Assembly (NCBI RefSeq): GCF_017795885.1
Contig: NZ_CP059297.1
Span: forward strand, 806,001 to 870,000
From: Brevundimonas sp. AJA228-03
GTDB taxonomy: Bacteria > Pseudomonadota > Alphaproteobacteria > Caulobacterales > Caulobacteraceae
Length of the DNA stretch: 64,000 nt
Direction of reading: 5' to 3'
Shown here: positions 54,418 to 63,239 of the stretch, one piece after another
How the letters are laid out: the number at the start of each line of letters is the position of its first letter
How positions within the stretch are numbered: the stretch's first letter is position 1
Notes under the pieces: model-generated
What the model was told of the DNA's origin: nothing
Databases searched by the model: none
The model's input: the letters and a program-made list of their open reading frames with translations, nothing else
Translations under genes and position numbers: made by a program

Positions 54418-54588
54418 CGTCTTCAGTCCTCGAACAAGCGACTGCACCGGCAGGCCCCCGATGGATCGGCGGGACCGCAAGCGTCGGGTCTGCATATGGG
54501 ATGCCCGGCCCGGCCATCAAGCGCCTTTGTGGATCGACAATCGACGGCTAGGCTCAGGGCGGCCCGGGGGCCGAAGGGGGCGACCGTC

Positions 54589-56283
54589 ATGACCACAGCG
54601 AGCACCGAGCCTCAGAGCCTGGCCCGGAACGACCGGTTGGTCATCCTCGCCTCCTCGGTCGGCACGGTGATCGAATGGTATGATTTCTACCTGTATGGAT
54701 CCCTCGCCGCGATCATCACCACCCAGTTCTTCTCGGGCGTGAACGAAACGACGGGCTACATCTTCGCACTCATGGCCTTCGCCGCCGGGTTCGCTGTCCG
54801 TCCCTTCGGAGCCATCGTCTTCGGGCGGCTGGGAGACCTGTGGGGACGCAAGAACACCTTCCTGGTCACCATGCTGCTGATGGGACTGTCGACCTTCGTG
54901 GTGGGCCTGCTGCCCAACTATGCCGCCATCGGCATCGCCGCGCCGATCATCCTTGTCCTGATGCGGCTGATCCAGGGGCTGGCCCTGGGCGGCGAATACG
55001 GCGGCGCGGCCACCTATGTCGCCGAGCATGCGCCGCCCGGAAAGAGAGGCTTCTATACCTCCTTCATCCAGATCACGGCCACGGCCGGTCTGATGATCAG
55101 CCTGCTGGTCATCCTCGGTACGCGGTTCGCGGTGGGAGAGGCGGCCTTCCTCGACTGGGGCTGGCGCATCCCCTTCCTCGTCTCGATCCTGATGCTCGGA
55201 GTGTCGCTGCTGATCAGGCTGAAGCTGGCCGAGAGCCCGGCGTTCGCAAGGATGAAGGCCGAGGGCAAGGGATCGGCCACGCCGCTCAAGGACAGTTTCG
55301 GCAAATGGCCCAATCTGAAGCTGGTTCTGATCGCCCTGTTCGGCCTCGCCGCCGGCCAGGCGGTCGTCTGGTACACCGGCCAGTTCTACGCGATGTTCTT
55401 CCTGGAGCGGGTACTCAAGGTCGACGGCCCCCTGGCCCAGCTGATGACGGCGGCGGCCCTGTTCCTGGCCACGCCCTTCTTCGTTTTCTGGGGATGGCTG
55501 TCGGACAAGGTCGGGCGAAAGCCGATCATCCTTGGGGGCTGCCTCATCGCCGCCCTGACCTATTTCCCGCTGTTCCACGCTCTGACCGGAGCCGCCAATC
55601 CGCAGCTGGCGGCGGCCACGGCCTCGTCACCCGTCGTGGTCCACGCCGACCCGTCCGACTGCGCGTTCCAGTTTGACCCCGTGGGCAAGCAGACCTTCAC
55701 CAGCTCCTGCGATCTTGCGAAGTCCTATCTGGCGAAGGCGGGCGTGACCTATTCCAACGCCATCGCTCCGGCCGGTTCGGCGGCCGAGATCAGGATCGGG
55801 GCTGCGACGGTAAAGAGCTTCAACAGCGTCATCGCCGAGGATGTTCAGTCCGCGTCACGGCCGGCCGGTGCGATCACCCGCGCCGAGTTCGCGGTTCGCA
55901 AGACGGCTTTCGAAAAGGACCTCGCCGCGGCTCTGGCGAGCGCCGGCTATCCGGCCAGGGCCGACAGTGCCCTGGTCAACAAGCCCCTGACCATCGCCAT
56001 CCTGTTCGCGCTCGTCTTCTATGTGACCATGGTCTACGGGCCGATCGCGGCGGCGCTGGTCGAGATGTTCCCCACCAACATCCGCTACACCTCGATGTCG
56101 CTGCCGTATCACATCGGCAATGGCTGGTTTGGCGGCTTCCTGCCCACCACGGCTTTCGCCATGGTCGCTGCCACGGGCAACATCTACTATGGCCTGTGGT
56201 ATCCGGTGGTCATCGCCGTGGTGACGGCCATAGTGGGTCTGTTGCTGGTGCGGGAGGGCAAGGCCGTCGACATCCACGCCTGA
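54589..56283 (+). CDS. MFS transporter, metabolite:H+ symporter (MHS) type, with large periplasmic loop
   Basis: 564 aa from ATG 54589 (GAAGGGGGCGACCGTC upstream). N-terminal SSVGTVIEWYDFYLYGSLAA, GRLGDLWGRKNTF and LIQGLALGGEYGGAATYVAE are MHS signatures (ProP/KgtP-like). After helix 9, residues about 345-463 form an extra hydrophilic segment with two cysteines (PSDCAF, SSCDLAK), predicted periplasmic because the GWLSDKVGRKP loop before helix 9 is cytoplasmic. Usual members have about 430 residues. The substrate is probably an organic acid or betaine. Confidence 0.9.
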   Translation: MTTASTEPQSLARNDRLVILASSVGTVIEWYDFYLYGSLAAIITTQFFSGVNETTGYIFALMAFAAGFAVRPFGAIVFGRLGDLWGRKNTFLVTMLLMGLSTFVVGLLPNYAAIGIAAPIILVLMRLIQGLALGGEYGGAATYVAEHAPPGKRGFYTSFIQITATAGLMISLLVILGTRFAVGEAAFLDWGWRIPFLVSILMLGVSLLIRLKLAESPAFARMKAEGKGSATPLKDSFGKWPNLKLVLIALFGLAAGQAVVWYTGQFYAMFFLERVLKVDGPLAQLMTAAALFLATPFFVFWGWLSDKVGRKPIILGGCLIAALTYFPLFHALTGAANPQLAAATASSPVVVHADPSDCAFQFDPVGKQTFTSSCDLAKSYLAKAGVTYSNAIAPAGSAAEIRIGAATVKSFNSVIAEDVQSASRPAGAITRAEFAVRKTAFEKDLAAALASAGYPARADSALVNKPLTIAILFALVFYVTMVYGPIAAALVEMFPTNIRYTSMSLPYHIGNGWFGGFLPTTAFAMVAATGNIYYGLWYPVVIAVVTAIVGLLLVREGKAVDIHA

Positions 56284-56404
56284 AACCGCAAACCAGAGGA
56301 GGCCGACCTGCTGTCCGCCCCCGGCAGGTCAGCTGTCCCGTGCGGCCGCATTGGGTTTCGCCGCCGTCCGCGCGATGGCGATGCTGAACCCGGGCGCCCA
56401 AACC

Positions 56405-56896
56405 TCAGTTCGTTGGCGGGCCATCCTGGGGCGGCGCCGGGAGACGGGCAGCGGCCTCGGCCCGGTCTCTCATGGCCTGGGGCAGGCTCGAGAGTTCTGC
56501 CGCGCGGTTCTCGGCGATCTTGCGTTTCGTTGCGAGTTCATCCTCAGGCAAGGCCGTGAACTGCGTGGCTGCGAAGTTCAGGAAGTCCTGGATAAAAGCG
56601 TCCATTTCCGCCTGGAAGGTCGCCTGGAGATCGTCCAGTTCCTGTTTGGCTCCAGTCGGATCCAGAACCGCGCGTCGCGCGGCTGACTTCATTGCCTCGT
56701 CAACGGCGAGGACACGCCGACCCAGCGCAGCAGAACGCTCGTTGAAGGCGATTTCCTCGTCGGAAGGGGTCTCGTCGCCGACTGTCCGGGTCGAATCGGC
56801 GGCAGGTTGTGCCGGCGCGTCTTGCTGGGCGTAGGCCGGCATACCAAACGACAGCGCCACAACCGGCATAAGGAGGAATGAACGAAAGACAGACAT
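56405..56896 (-). CDS. Exported hypothetical protein, helical
   Basis: 163 aa. A signal peptide (MSVFRSFLLMPVVALSFGMP, then AYA) is cut near residue 23. The mature chain is charged and helical (AFNERSAALGRRVLAVDEAM, LDDLQATFQAEMDAFIQDF), with a Pro-rich C-terminus. No cysteines or known motif are seen. A periplasmic coiled-coil protein is the best description. It is convergent with the transporter gene. Confidence 0.7.
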   Translation of the reverse strand: MSVFRSFLLMPVVALSFGMPAYAQQDAPAQPAADSTRTVGDETPSDEEIAFNERSAALGRRVLAVDEAMKSAARRAVLDPTGAKQELDDLQATFQAEMDAFIQDFLNFAATQFTALPEDELATKRKIAENRAAELSSLPQAMRDRAEAAARLPAPPQDGPPTN

Positions 56897-57218
56897 GTGC
56901 GCTCCTTCGAATTCGGACGCCGTCCATCTCGCGAAACGATCGTCGGCTCAAGCCGAAATTTCGTCCGCAGCCGGCCATCGTCAGAATGCTCGACGATCCT
57001 GACAGTATGGTCAGGGACAGCGGATGGGCCTCCGCTCTGGCCGGGGCGGACAGGGTCTTGCCCCGGTGGGGGAGGGTCGCGATCGCGCGCCGGGCGCGCC
57101 ATTTCCAGGTGTCGCCCCGGATTCCCTGCGCGCCTGAACGAGATCGTCGGCGACACAGCGGTTCAGGCGATAAACTCGAAGACCGCGGTTGACTGCCCAT
57201 GCGCTGCACGCAACGAAC
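56897..57218. other. Long intergenic stretch without a recognisable gene
   Basis: About 320 bases lie between the exported protein gene and the tRNA-Ala terminator. No frame with plausible codon use or good ribosome binding site was found on either strand. A TCGGCTCAAGCCGA hairpin near 56950 is the only clear structure. The promoter of the minus-strand gene must lie here. Confidence 0.6.
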
Positions 57219-57248
57219 AAGGGGTCAGCGGTTTCCCGCTAACCCCTT
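57219..57248 (-). terminator. Intrinsic terminator of tRNA-Ala
   Basis: Read on the minus strand, AAGGGGT-T-AGCGG and CCGCT-G-ACCCCTT pair around GAAA with one internal mismatch, followed by TGTTCGTT. It begins six bases after the CCA end of the tRNA. Confidence 0.8.
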
Positions 57249-57254
57249 GAAAAT

Positions 57255-57330
<76 letters not shown>

Positions 57331-57484
57331 GGAACCTTTCGGTCCAGAACGCCGGGTCTGGTGTGGCCCCCGGCGAGGCGGCGGAACCTATGTCGGGTCG
57401 ATTTTCAGATCAACCCGGTTCCGCCTTTTATTTTCGCTCGCAGGAAGGGGCCGGGGCGAGCCGAATTTCGCCCCTGAACCCGCC

Positions 57485-57949
57485 CTACAGATCGTCGTCC
57501 TTGCCGCCCTTGACGACGTCTTCGCCGAAGGCGTCGTCATCCTCGTCCTCGATGAAGGGCACGGAATCGTCGTCGTCGTCGTCGGCCAGGACATCATCGT
57601 CATCGCCTTCGGTCGAACCCATGCCGGGCTCTTCGGTCGGGTCGGCGACCACGTCGTCCTCGTCGTCCGGCGTCAGGATCGGCTCATGGCCTTCCTGATC
57701 GATTTCCGGCGTGACCACGTCTTCCTCTTCATCCTCGTCGTCGGTCGCCTTCTTCTCGACGACCTGATCCTCGGCGTCGTCAGCGGCATAGCCACCCGGA
57801 CGGCCGCGACGGCTGCGCAGCTTGATCGCTTCTTCGGGATCGAACTCGGTATCGCATTTGGGGCAGTGCGCCGGACGGCGCTGAAGGTCGTAGAATTTGG
57901 CCTGGCAGTTCGGACAGACCTGCTTGGCGCCAAGTTTGGGATCGGCCAC
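57485..57949 (-). CDS. TIGR02300 family zinc-ribbon protein with acidic tail
   Basis: 154 aa from GTG 57949 ([20 protein letters not shown]). The N-terminal zinc ribbon has two CxxC pairs (CPNC, CPKC) around DLQRRPAH. The C-terminal 100 residues are very rich in Asp and Glu, with a run of six Asp near [13 protein letters not shown], and likely disordered. The family is alphaproteobacterial and of unknown function. It is divergent from aroA with 131 bases between. Confidence 0.9.
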   Translation of the reverse strand: MADPKLGAKQVCPNCQAKFYDLQRRPAHCPKCDTEFDPEEAIKLRSRRGRPGGYAADDAEDQVVEKKATDDEDEEEDVVTPEIDQEGHEPILTPDDEDDVVADPTEEPGMGSTEGDDDDVLADDDDDDSVPFIEDEDDDAFGEDVVKGGKDDDL

Positions 57950-58080
57950 GGGTGATGGAGACCTTTGGATGGAGGAGGGGATTTCGGCCGCGTCCCTTGC
58001 CACCATGGGGGGCCGCTGTCAAAAGCCGTCTTTGGCGTGGCCTGAGGTCCGCCCTCCCCAAACCCTCGTTTCGGAGCGCA

Positions 58081-59400
58081 ATGCGGGTGACCCACCCTGC
58101 CCATCTGACCGCGCGACCGGGCGCGCCCTTGCGCGGGACCGTGCGGGCTCCGGGCGACAAGTCGATCTCTCACCGCTCCATGATCCTGGGGGCCATGGCC
58201 AGCGGCGTGACCGGGATCGACGGCCTGCTGGAAGGCGACGACGTCCTGGCCACCGCCCGTGCGGCAGAGGCCTTCGGGGCGACCGTCGAAAACCTTGGGG
58301 GTGGACGCTGGCGGGTGACCGGCCAGGGCGGGTTCCGCACCCCGGCGAGTGTCATCGACTGCGGCAACGCCGGCACCGGCGTGAGACTGCTTATGGGGGC
58401 GGCGGCCGGCTATCCGATTACGGCGACGTTTGATGGCGACGCCTCGTTGCGCGGTCGCCCGATGGGCCGCGTCACCGACCCCCTCGCCCGCATGGGCGCG
58501 CGCTTCGACTGGAGCGGAAGGCCCGACCTGCTGCCGGCGACCCTGACTGGCGGAACCCTGTCGGCCATCGACCATGTCCAGACCGTCGCCTCCGCCCAGG
58601 TCAAGTCGGCCATCCTGCTGGCAGGGCTGAATGCGGTCGGCACCACGTCCGTCACCGAGCCGGAGCGGAGCCGGGACCACACGGAGCGGATGCTGCGCGC
58701 CTTCGGGGCCGTGGTGGATGTCGAGGATAAGGGCGAGGGCTGGGTCATCCGCCTGCGCGGGGGCCAGTCCCTGACGGGGACTGCCGTCTCCGTGCCCGGA
58801 GACCCCTCCTCTGCTGCCTTTCCGCTGGCCGCCGGGCTGATCGTTCCGGGATCGGCGGTCATGGTCGAGGGCGTGATGCTGAATCCCCTTCGGACGGGTC
58901 TGTTCGACACCTGGATCGAGATGGGGGCCGACCTGACCATCGCGAACCGCCGCGTCTCGGGCGGCGAGGATGTCGGCGACATCACGGCCCGCCACTCGGT
59001 CCTGAAGGGTGTCGTCGTGCCCGAAAGCCGCGCCGCCTCCATGATTGACGAATACCCGATCCTGGCCGCCACCGCCGCCTTCGCGGACGGGACCACGGTC
59101 ATGCGCGGCGTCGGCGAAATGCGGGTCAAGGAAAGCGACCGCATCCGTCTGATGGTCGATGGCCTGCGCGCCTGTGGCGTCGCCGTGGAGGAAGAACCCG
59201 AAGGCTTCCTCGTCACCGGTGGACCTGTTCCCGGCGGCGCGACGGTCCACACCGCCCACGATCACCGCATCGCCATGAGCCACATCGTGCTGGGCCTGGC
59301 CGCCGGGCGAGCCGTGACCGTCGACGAACCCGACATGATCGCCACCAGCTTTCCCGGCTTCGTGGAGATGATGCGGGGACTGGGCGGAGATCTTTCGTGA
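58081..59400 (+). CDS. aroA: 3-phosphoshikimate 1-carboxyvinyltransferase (EPSP synthase)
   Basis: 439 aa from ATG 58081 with GGAG four bases upstream. [14 protein letters not shown] binds phosphate; [14 protein letters not shown] is signature 1; [13 protein letters not shown] and [11 protein letters not shown] follow near the C-terminus; [15 protein letters not shown] completes the active site. It makes EPSP from shikimate 3-phosphate and PEP in aromatic amino acid synthesis. cmk follows 49 bases later, a conserved pair. Confidence 0.97.
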   Translation: MRVTHPAHLTARPGAPLRGTVRAPGDKSISHRSMILGAMASGVTGIDGLLEGDDVLATARAAEAFGATVENLGGGRWRVTGQGGFRTPASVIDCGNAGTGVRLLMGAAAGYPITATFDGDASLRGRPMGRVTDPLARMGARFDWSGRPDLLPATLTGGTLSAIDHVQTVASAQVKSAILLAGLNAVGTTSVTEPERSRDHTERMLRAFGAVVDVEDKGEGWVIRLRGGQSLTGTAVSVPGDPSSAAFPLAAGLIVPGSAVMVEGVMLNPLRTGLFDTWIEMGADLTIANRRVSGGEDVGDITARHSVLKGVVVPESRAASMIDEYPILAATAAFADGTTVMRGVGEMRVKESDRIRLMVDGLRACGVAVEEEPEGFLVTGGPVPGGATVHTAHDHRIAMSHIVLGLAAGRAVTVDEPDMIATSFPGFVEMMRGLGGDLS

Positions 59401-59449
59401 ACAGAGGTTCACTGGCGCGCTCCCCCGGACTGTGCTTCCTCCCCGGATT

Positions 59450-60100
59450 ATGACATCCCCCTTCGTCATCGCCGTCGACGGTCCGGCCGCCTCGGGCAAG
59501 GGGACCATCGCCTCGCGCCTGGCCGCCCACTACGGCCTGCCCTTCCTCGACACCGGCCTGCTGTACCGCGCCGTCGGTCTCGACGTGCTGACCGGCGGGG
59601 GTGACCTCGGCGATGCCCGGGCGGCGGAACGGGCGGCGCGGGCCCTCGACGCCGCCCGCCTGTCCGAAGATCCCGCGCTGACGACGGGAGAAGCGGGCGA
59701 GGCCGCCAGTCGCGTGGCCGGGCATCCGGGCGTCCGCGCCGCCCTTCTGGATCTGCAGCAGGCCTTCGCGCGCCAGGCGGGCGGGGCGGTGCTGGACGGG
59801 CGCGACATCGGCACGGTCATCGCGCCGGACGCGCCTGCCAAGCTGTTCGTCACCGCGACGCCCGAGACCCGCGCGCGCCGCCGCTGGCTGCAGCTTGCCG
59901 GGCGCGGCGACACCCTCACTTTCGGCGACATGCTCGCCGATATCCAGCGCCGCGACGAGCGTGACGCCGGTCGCGGCTCGGCCCCCATGGTCCAGGCCGA
60001 CGACGCCGTCTTGCTGGACACGACCGATATGGATATAGAGATCGCCTTCGATGCGGCCCGCCGTATCGTCGAGGCGGCGCGCGCGAGACACGGTCTTTAA
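59450..60100 (+). CDS. cmk: Cytidylate kinase
   Basis: 216 aa from ATG 59450. The P-loop DGPAASGKGTIA is at the N-terminus, followed by FLDTGLLYRAVGLD, VLDGRDIGTVIAPDA and RRDERDAGRGSAPM, all canonical for CMP kinase. It phosphorylates CMP and dCMP. It precedes rpsA by 157 bases, a widely conserved order (aroA-cmk-rpsA). Confidence 0.96.
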   Translation: MTSPFVIAVDGPAASGKGTIASRLAAHYGLPFLDTGLLYRAVGLDVLTGGGDLGDARAAERAARALDAARLSEDPALTTGEAGEAASRVAGHPGVRAALLDLQQAFARQAGGAVLDGRDIGTVIAPDAPAKLFVTATPETRARRRWLQLAGRGDTLTFGDMLADIQRRDERDAGRGSAPMVQADDAVLLDTTDMDIEIAFDAARRIVEAARARHGL

Positions 60101-60257
60101 GGCCCGGATCGCAAATCCAACGCTCCCATCCTCGATCTCCGCGGGCGTTCTGGCACCGATCGCCTCGCTTTCGACGACCTGACTGACAACTTCAACCTCA
60201 CCTCGCGCAGGGCCGTCCGGTCGTGCGCCATAGCCCCATCGGAAACGCATCCGCTTC

Positions 60258-61961
60258 ATGTCTGATACCCTCAACCCCACGCGCGACGACTTTTCGGCGC
60301 TGCTCGACGAACAACTGCAAGGCCGCGATCTCGGCGAAGGCCAGGTCGTTCACGGCCGCGTCGTCGGCATCGAAAAGGACATCCTGATCATCGACGTCGG
60401 TCTGAAGACCGAGGGCCGCATCTCGATCCGCGAGTTCGCCATCGGCGAAGGCTCCGTGGTCCCCAAGGTCGGCGACAACGTCGAAGTCTATCTGGAGCGT
60501 GTCGAGAACGCCCTGGGTGAGGCCGTCATCAGCCGCGACAAGGCGCGTCGCGAAGAAGCCTGGACCCGTCTGGAAATCGTCTTCGCCGAAGGCGTGCCGG
60601 TCAACGGCGCCATCGTGGGCCGGGTCAAGGGCGGCTTCACGGTCGACCTGGGTGGCGCATCCGCCTTCCTCCCCGGCAGCCAGGTCGACATCCGCCCCGT
60701 GCGCGACGTCGGCCCGCTGATGGGCAAGGAACAGCCGTTCCAGATCCTCAAGATGGACCGTCCGCGCGGCAATATCGTCGTCTCGCGTCGTGCGATCCTT
60801 GAAGAGGCCCGCGCCGAACAGCGCACCGAGCTGGTCGGCCAGCTGCAGGAAGGTGAAGTCCGCGACGGCGTCGTCAAGAACATCACCGACTACGGCGCGT
60901 TCGTGGACCTGGGCGGCATCGACGGCCTGCTGCACGTCACAGATATGTCGTGGAAGCGCGTCTCCCACCCGTCGCAGGTGCTCGCCGTCGGCGACACCGT
61001 CCAGGTGCAGATCGTCAAGATCAACCCGGACACCCAGCGCATCTCGCTGGGCATGAAGCAGCTGCAGTCCGATCCGTGGGACGGCGTCGAAGCCAAATAC
61101 CCGCCGGGCGCGAAATACACGGGCCGCATCACCAACATCACCGACTACGGCGCCTTCGTGGAGCTGGAGGCCGGCGTCGAGGGCCTGGTCCACGTCTCGG
61201 AAATGTCCTGGACCAAAAAGAACGTCCACCCCGGCAAGATCGTCTCGACCTCGCAGGAAGTCGATGTGGTGGTCCTGGATGTCGACGCCTCCAAGCGCCG
61301 CATCAGCCTCGGCCTCAAGCAGGCCCAGGACAATCCGTGGGATGCCTTCGTGGCCCAGCACCCGATCGGTTCGACCGTCGAGGGCGAGGTCAAGAACGCC
61401 ACCGAGTTCGGCCTGTTCATCGGTCTGGACAACGACATCGACGGCATGGTGCACCTGTCCGATCTCGACTGGTCGGTCTCGGGTGAGGAAGCCATCCAGC
61501 GCTACCGCAAGGGCGAGATGGTCAAGGCCAAGGTGCTCGACGTAGACGTCGAGAAGGAACGCGTCTCGCTCGGCATCAAGCAGCTGGGCGGCGATCCCGT
61601 CGGCGACGGCGATACCTACAAGAAGGGCCAGACCGTCACCGTGACCGTTACGTCCATCGAGTCGGGCGGTATCGAGGTCAAGTTCGGCGAAGACGGTGCG
61701 CCGGTCACGTCCTTCGTGCGCAAGTCGGACATCAGCCGCGACAAGAACGAGCAGCGCCCCGAGCGTTTCGCCGTCGGCGATCGCGTCGACGCCCAGATCA
61801 CGAGCATCGACAAGGCCACCCGTCGCATCTCCGTCTCGATCAAGGCCCTGGAAATGGCCGACGAGAAGGAAGCCATCGAACAGTTCGGATCCTCGGATTC
61901 CGGTGCCTCGCTGGGCGACATTCTGGGCGCGGCTTTGCGCGAGAAGGCCAAGCAGGACTGA
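60258..61961 (+). CDS. rpsA: 30S ribosomal protein S1
   Basis: 567 aa with six S1 RNA-binding repeats, each with a VVHGRVVGIEKD or GAFVDLGGIDGLLH-type core. Clear repeats begin at GQVVHGRVVG, VNGAIVGRVKGG, VRDGVVKNITDYGAFV, YTGRITNITDYGAFV and VEGEVKNATEFGLF. A last divergent repeat is seen at VTVTVTSIESGGIE. S1 binds mRNA leaders and is needed for initiation on weak Shine-Dalgarno sites. Length is standard. Confidence 0.98.
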   Translation: MSDTLNPTRDDFSALLDEQLQGRDLGEGQVVHGRVVGIEKDILIIDVGLKTEGRISIREFAIGEGSVVPKVGDNVEVYLERVENALGEAVISRDKARREEAWTRLEIVFAEGVPVNGAIVGRVKGGFTVDLGGASAFLPGSQVDIRPVRDVGPLMGKEQPFQILKMDRPRGNIVVSRRAILEEARAEQRTELVGQLQEGEVRDGVVKNITDYGAFVDLGGIDGLLHVTDMSWKRVSHPSQVLAVGDTVQVQIVKINPDTQRISLGMKQLQSDPWDGVEAKYPPGAKYTGRITNITDYGAFVELEAGVEGLVHVSEMSWTKKNVHPGKIVSTSQEVDVVVLDVDASKRRISLGLKQAQDNPWDAFVAQHPIGSTVEGEVKNATEFGLFIGLDNDIDGMVHLSDLDWSVSGEEAIQRYRKGEMVKAKVLDVDVEKERVSLGIKQLGGDPVGDGDTYKKGQTVTVTVTSIESGGIEVKFGEDGAPVTSFVRKSDISRDKNEQRPERFAVGDRVDAQITSIDKATRRISVSIKALEMADEKEAIEQFGSSDSGASLGDILGAALREKAKQD

Positions 61962-61981
61962 GGGGTCCGATAGCCTGAGGT

Positions 61982-62020
61982 TCGATGCGCGGCATCTCGT
62001 GACTCGAGACCGCGCATCGA
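61982..62020. repeat. Long two-part hairpin after rpsA
   Basis: TCGATGCGCGG and CCGCGCATCGA are exact 11-bp arms enclosing a second stem TCTCG/CGAGA. It lies 20 bases after the rpsA stop. It lacks a T-run, but a proper terminator follows 30 bases later, so it may protect the 3' end. Confidence 0.7.
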
Positions 62021-62049
62021 TCGGGGCTACGGTTCGAGGACTGACGATG

Positions 62050-62082
62050 CGGGCTGCCGGAGCGATCCGGCCGCCCGTTTTC
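62050..62082 (+). terminator. Intrinsic terminator downstream of rpsA
   Basis: CGGGCTGCCGGA and TCCGGCCGCCCG pair over 11 of 12 positions around GCGA, followed by TTTT. Confidence 0.83.
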
Positions 62083-62254
62083 GTATGCGAGGTCGCTCCG
62101 CGCACGGGATAGCGACATTTAACCCTCATTCCCTGACGGAAACTGATCAAACCCCCTTTTTCGCCCCGCGCGCGAAGGCTAGGGTGCGTTCGCAACCGGA
62201 TTGAAGTTGCACCCGTAATTGCGCTCCAGAGCGGGAAAGGGCGGGGGCCTGCAC

Positions 62255-62545
62255 ATGATCAAGTCTGAGCTGATCGAGAAACTGGCGGCTGAGAATACGC
62301 ATCTCACACACGCCGAGGTTGAGCGCGTCGTAAACGTCGTGCTCGGACGCATGACCGAGGCGATGGCCGCGGGCGGTCGCGTCGAACTGCGCGGGTTCGG
62401 GGCGTTCTCCGTCCGGTCCCGTCCGGCGCGCGCAGGCCGCAATCCGCGCACGGGCGAAACCGTCGACGTCCCTGCCAAGGCGGTACCCTTCTTCAAGAGC
62501 GGCAAGGAGCTGCGCGAGCGGCTGAACGCCAGCGGCGACGCCTGA
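62255..62545 (+). CDS. ihfB: Integration host factor subunit beta
   Basis: 96 aa from ATG 62255 ([20 protein letters not shown]). DNABII features are [20 protein letters not shown] then [20 protein letters not shown], including the Pro that intercalates DNA. IHF bends DNA and supports sigma-54 activation and cell-cycle genes in Caulobacterales. It follows rpsA, as in many proteobacteria, but with its own promoter region after the terminator. Confidence 0.96.
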   Translation: MIKSELIEKLAAENTHLTHAEVERVVNVVLGRMTEAMAAGGRVELRGFGAFSVRSRPARAGRNPRTGETVDVPAKAVPFFKSGKELRERLNASGDA

Positions 62546-62562
62546 GTCTGGGGACGATATCG

Positions 62563-62979
62563 ATGGGTCTGGTTTCCGAATTCAAGGAATTCATCGCGCG
62601 CGGCAACGTGATCGACCTCGCCGTCGGCGTCATCATCGGTGCCTCGTTCGGAAAGATCGTCACCAGCCTGGTCGAACAGGTTGTCATGCCGCCGATCGGC
62701 CTCCTGCTGGGCGGCGTCGACTTTTCCCATCTTCAGTGGGTGCTTCGCCCCGAGAATCTCGCCACCGAAGAGATCGAGGAAGTGGCCATCCAGTATGGCG
62801 CTTTCCTGAATACCGTCATCCAGTTCCTGATCGTCGCCTTCGTGATCTTCCTGATGGTCAAGGCGATCAACAAGCTGAAACGCGCCGAGGCTGTGGCCCC
62901 GTCGGCGCCGCCGGTGCCTTCGGCCTCTGAGGTTCTGCTGGCCGAAATTCGCGATGAGCTGAAATCCCGGCCTCGTTGA
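62563..62979 (+). CDS. mscL: Large-conductance mechanosensitive channel
   Basis: 138 aa. [20 protein letters not shown] is the MscL N-terminus with TM1; the periplasmic loop contains [16 protein letters not shown]2 is [19 protein letters not shown]; the C-terminal helix is [12 protein letters not shown]. It opens on hypo-osmotic shock to release solutes. It starts 17 bases after ihfB, probably on the same transcript. Confidence 0.96.
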   Translation: MGLVSEFKEFIARGNVIDLAVGVIIGASFGKIVTSLVEQVVMPPIGLLLGGVDFSHLQWVLRPENLATEEIEEVAIQYGAFLNTVIQFLIVAFVIFLMVKAINKLKRAEAVAPSAPPVPSASEVLLAEIRDELKSRPR

Positions 62980-63239
62980 CAGGTTGCGGTGACCATTTGG
63001 CTATATGCGCCCCGGGCATGATGGCGACGATTGTGACGAGGCCCATGAACGTCGATGCGAGTGTGTCGTATCGCGTGGCGCTACGCCTGAAGCGCTGAAT
63101 CGCCGGAATCCTGCAGGACCGTCTTGGACGGCGGGGCGCAAGGCGGCATTGCGGGACGATCATGTGGTCCGCGCTTGCGCCCTCCGGTTCAATCCGTAAG
63201 GTCCGCGGTGGCTGTTTTGGGTTTTGACGAGGCTTGGCG
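62980..63239. other. 260-base stretch upstream of M1 peptidase
   Basis: A promoter-like TTGACA begins at 62977, overlapping the mscL stop, with TATAT about 20 bases on, wider than usual spacing. An open frame of 26 codons (ATG 63018 to stop 63096) has only weak start context. Nothing else is supported. Confidence 0.4.

Noticed and set aside
54418..54588. ROSE-type RNA thermometer upstream of the Hsp20 gene
   Set aside because: The leader has GAGGA near the start, but no convincing U(U/C)GCU-type pairing partner or stem series could be drawn.
63018..63098. 26-codon frame before the M1 peptidase gene as a leader peptide
   Set aside because: The start context is weak, codon pattern is uninformative and nothing links it to the downstream gene.
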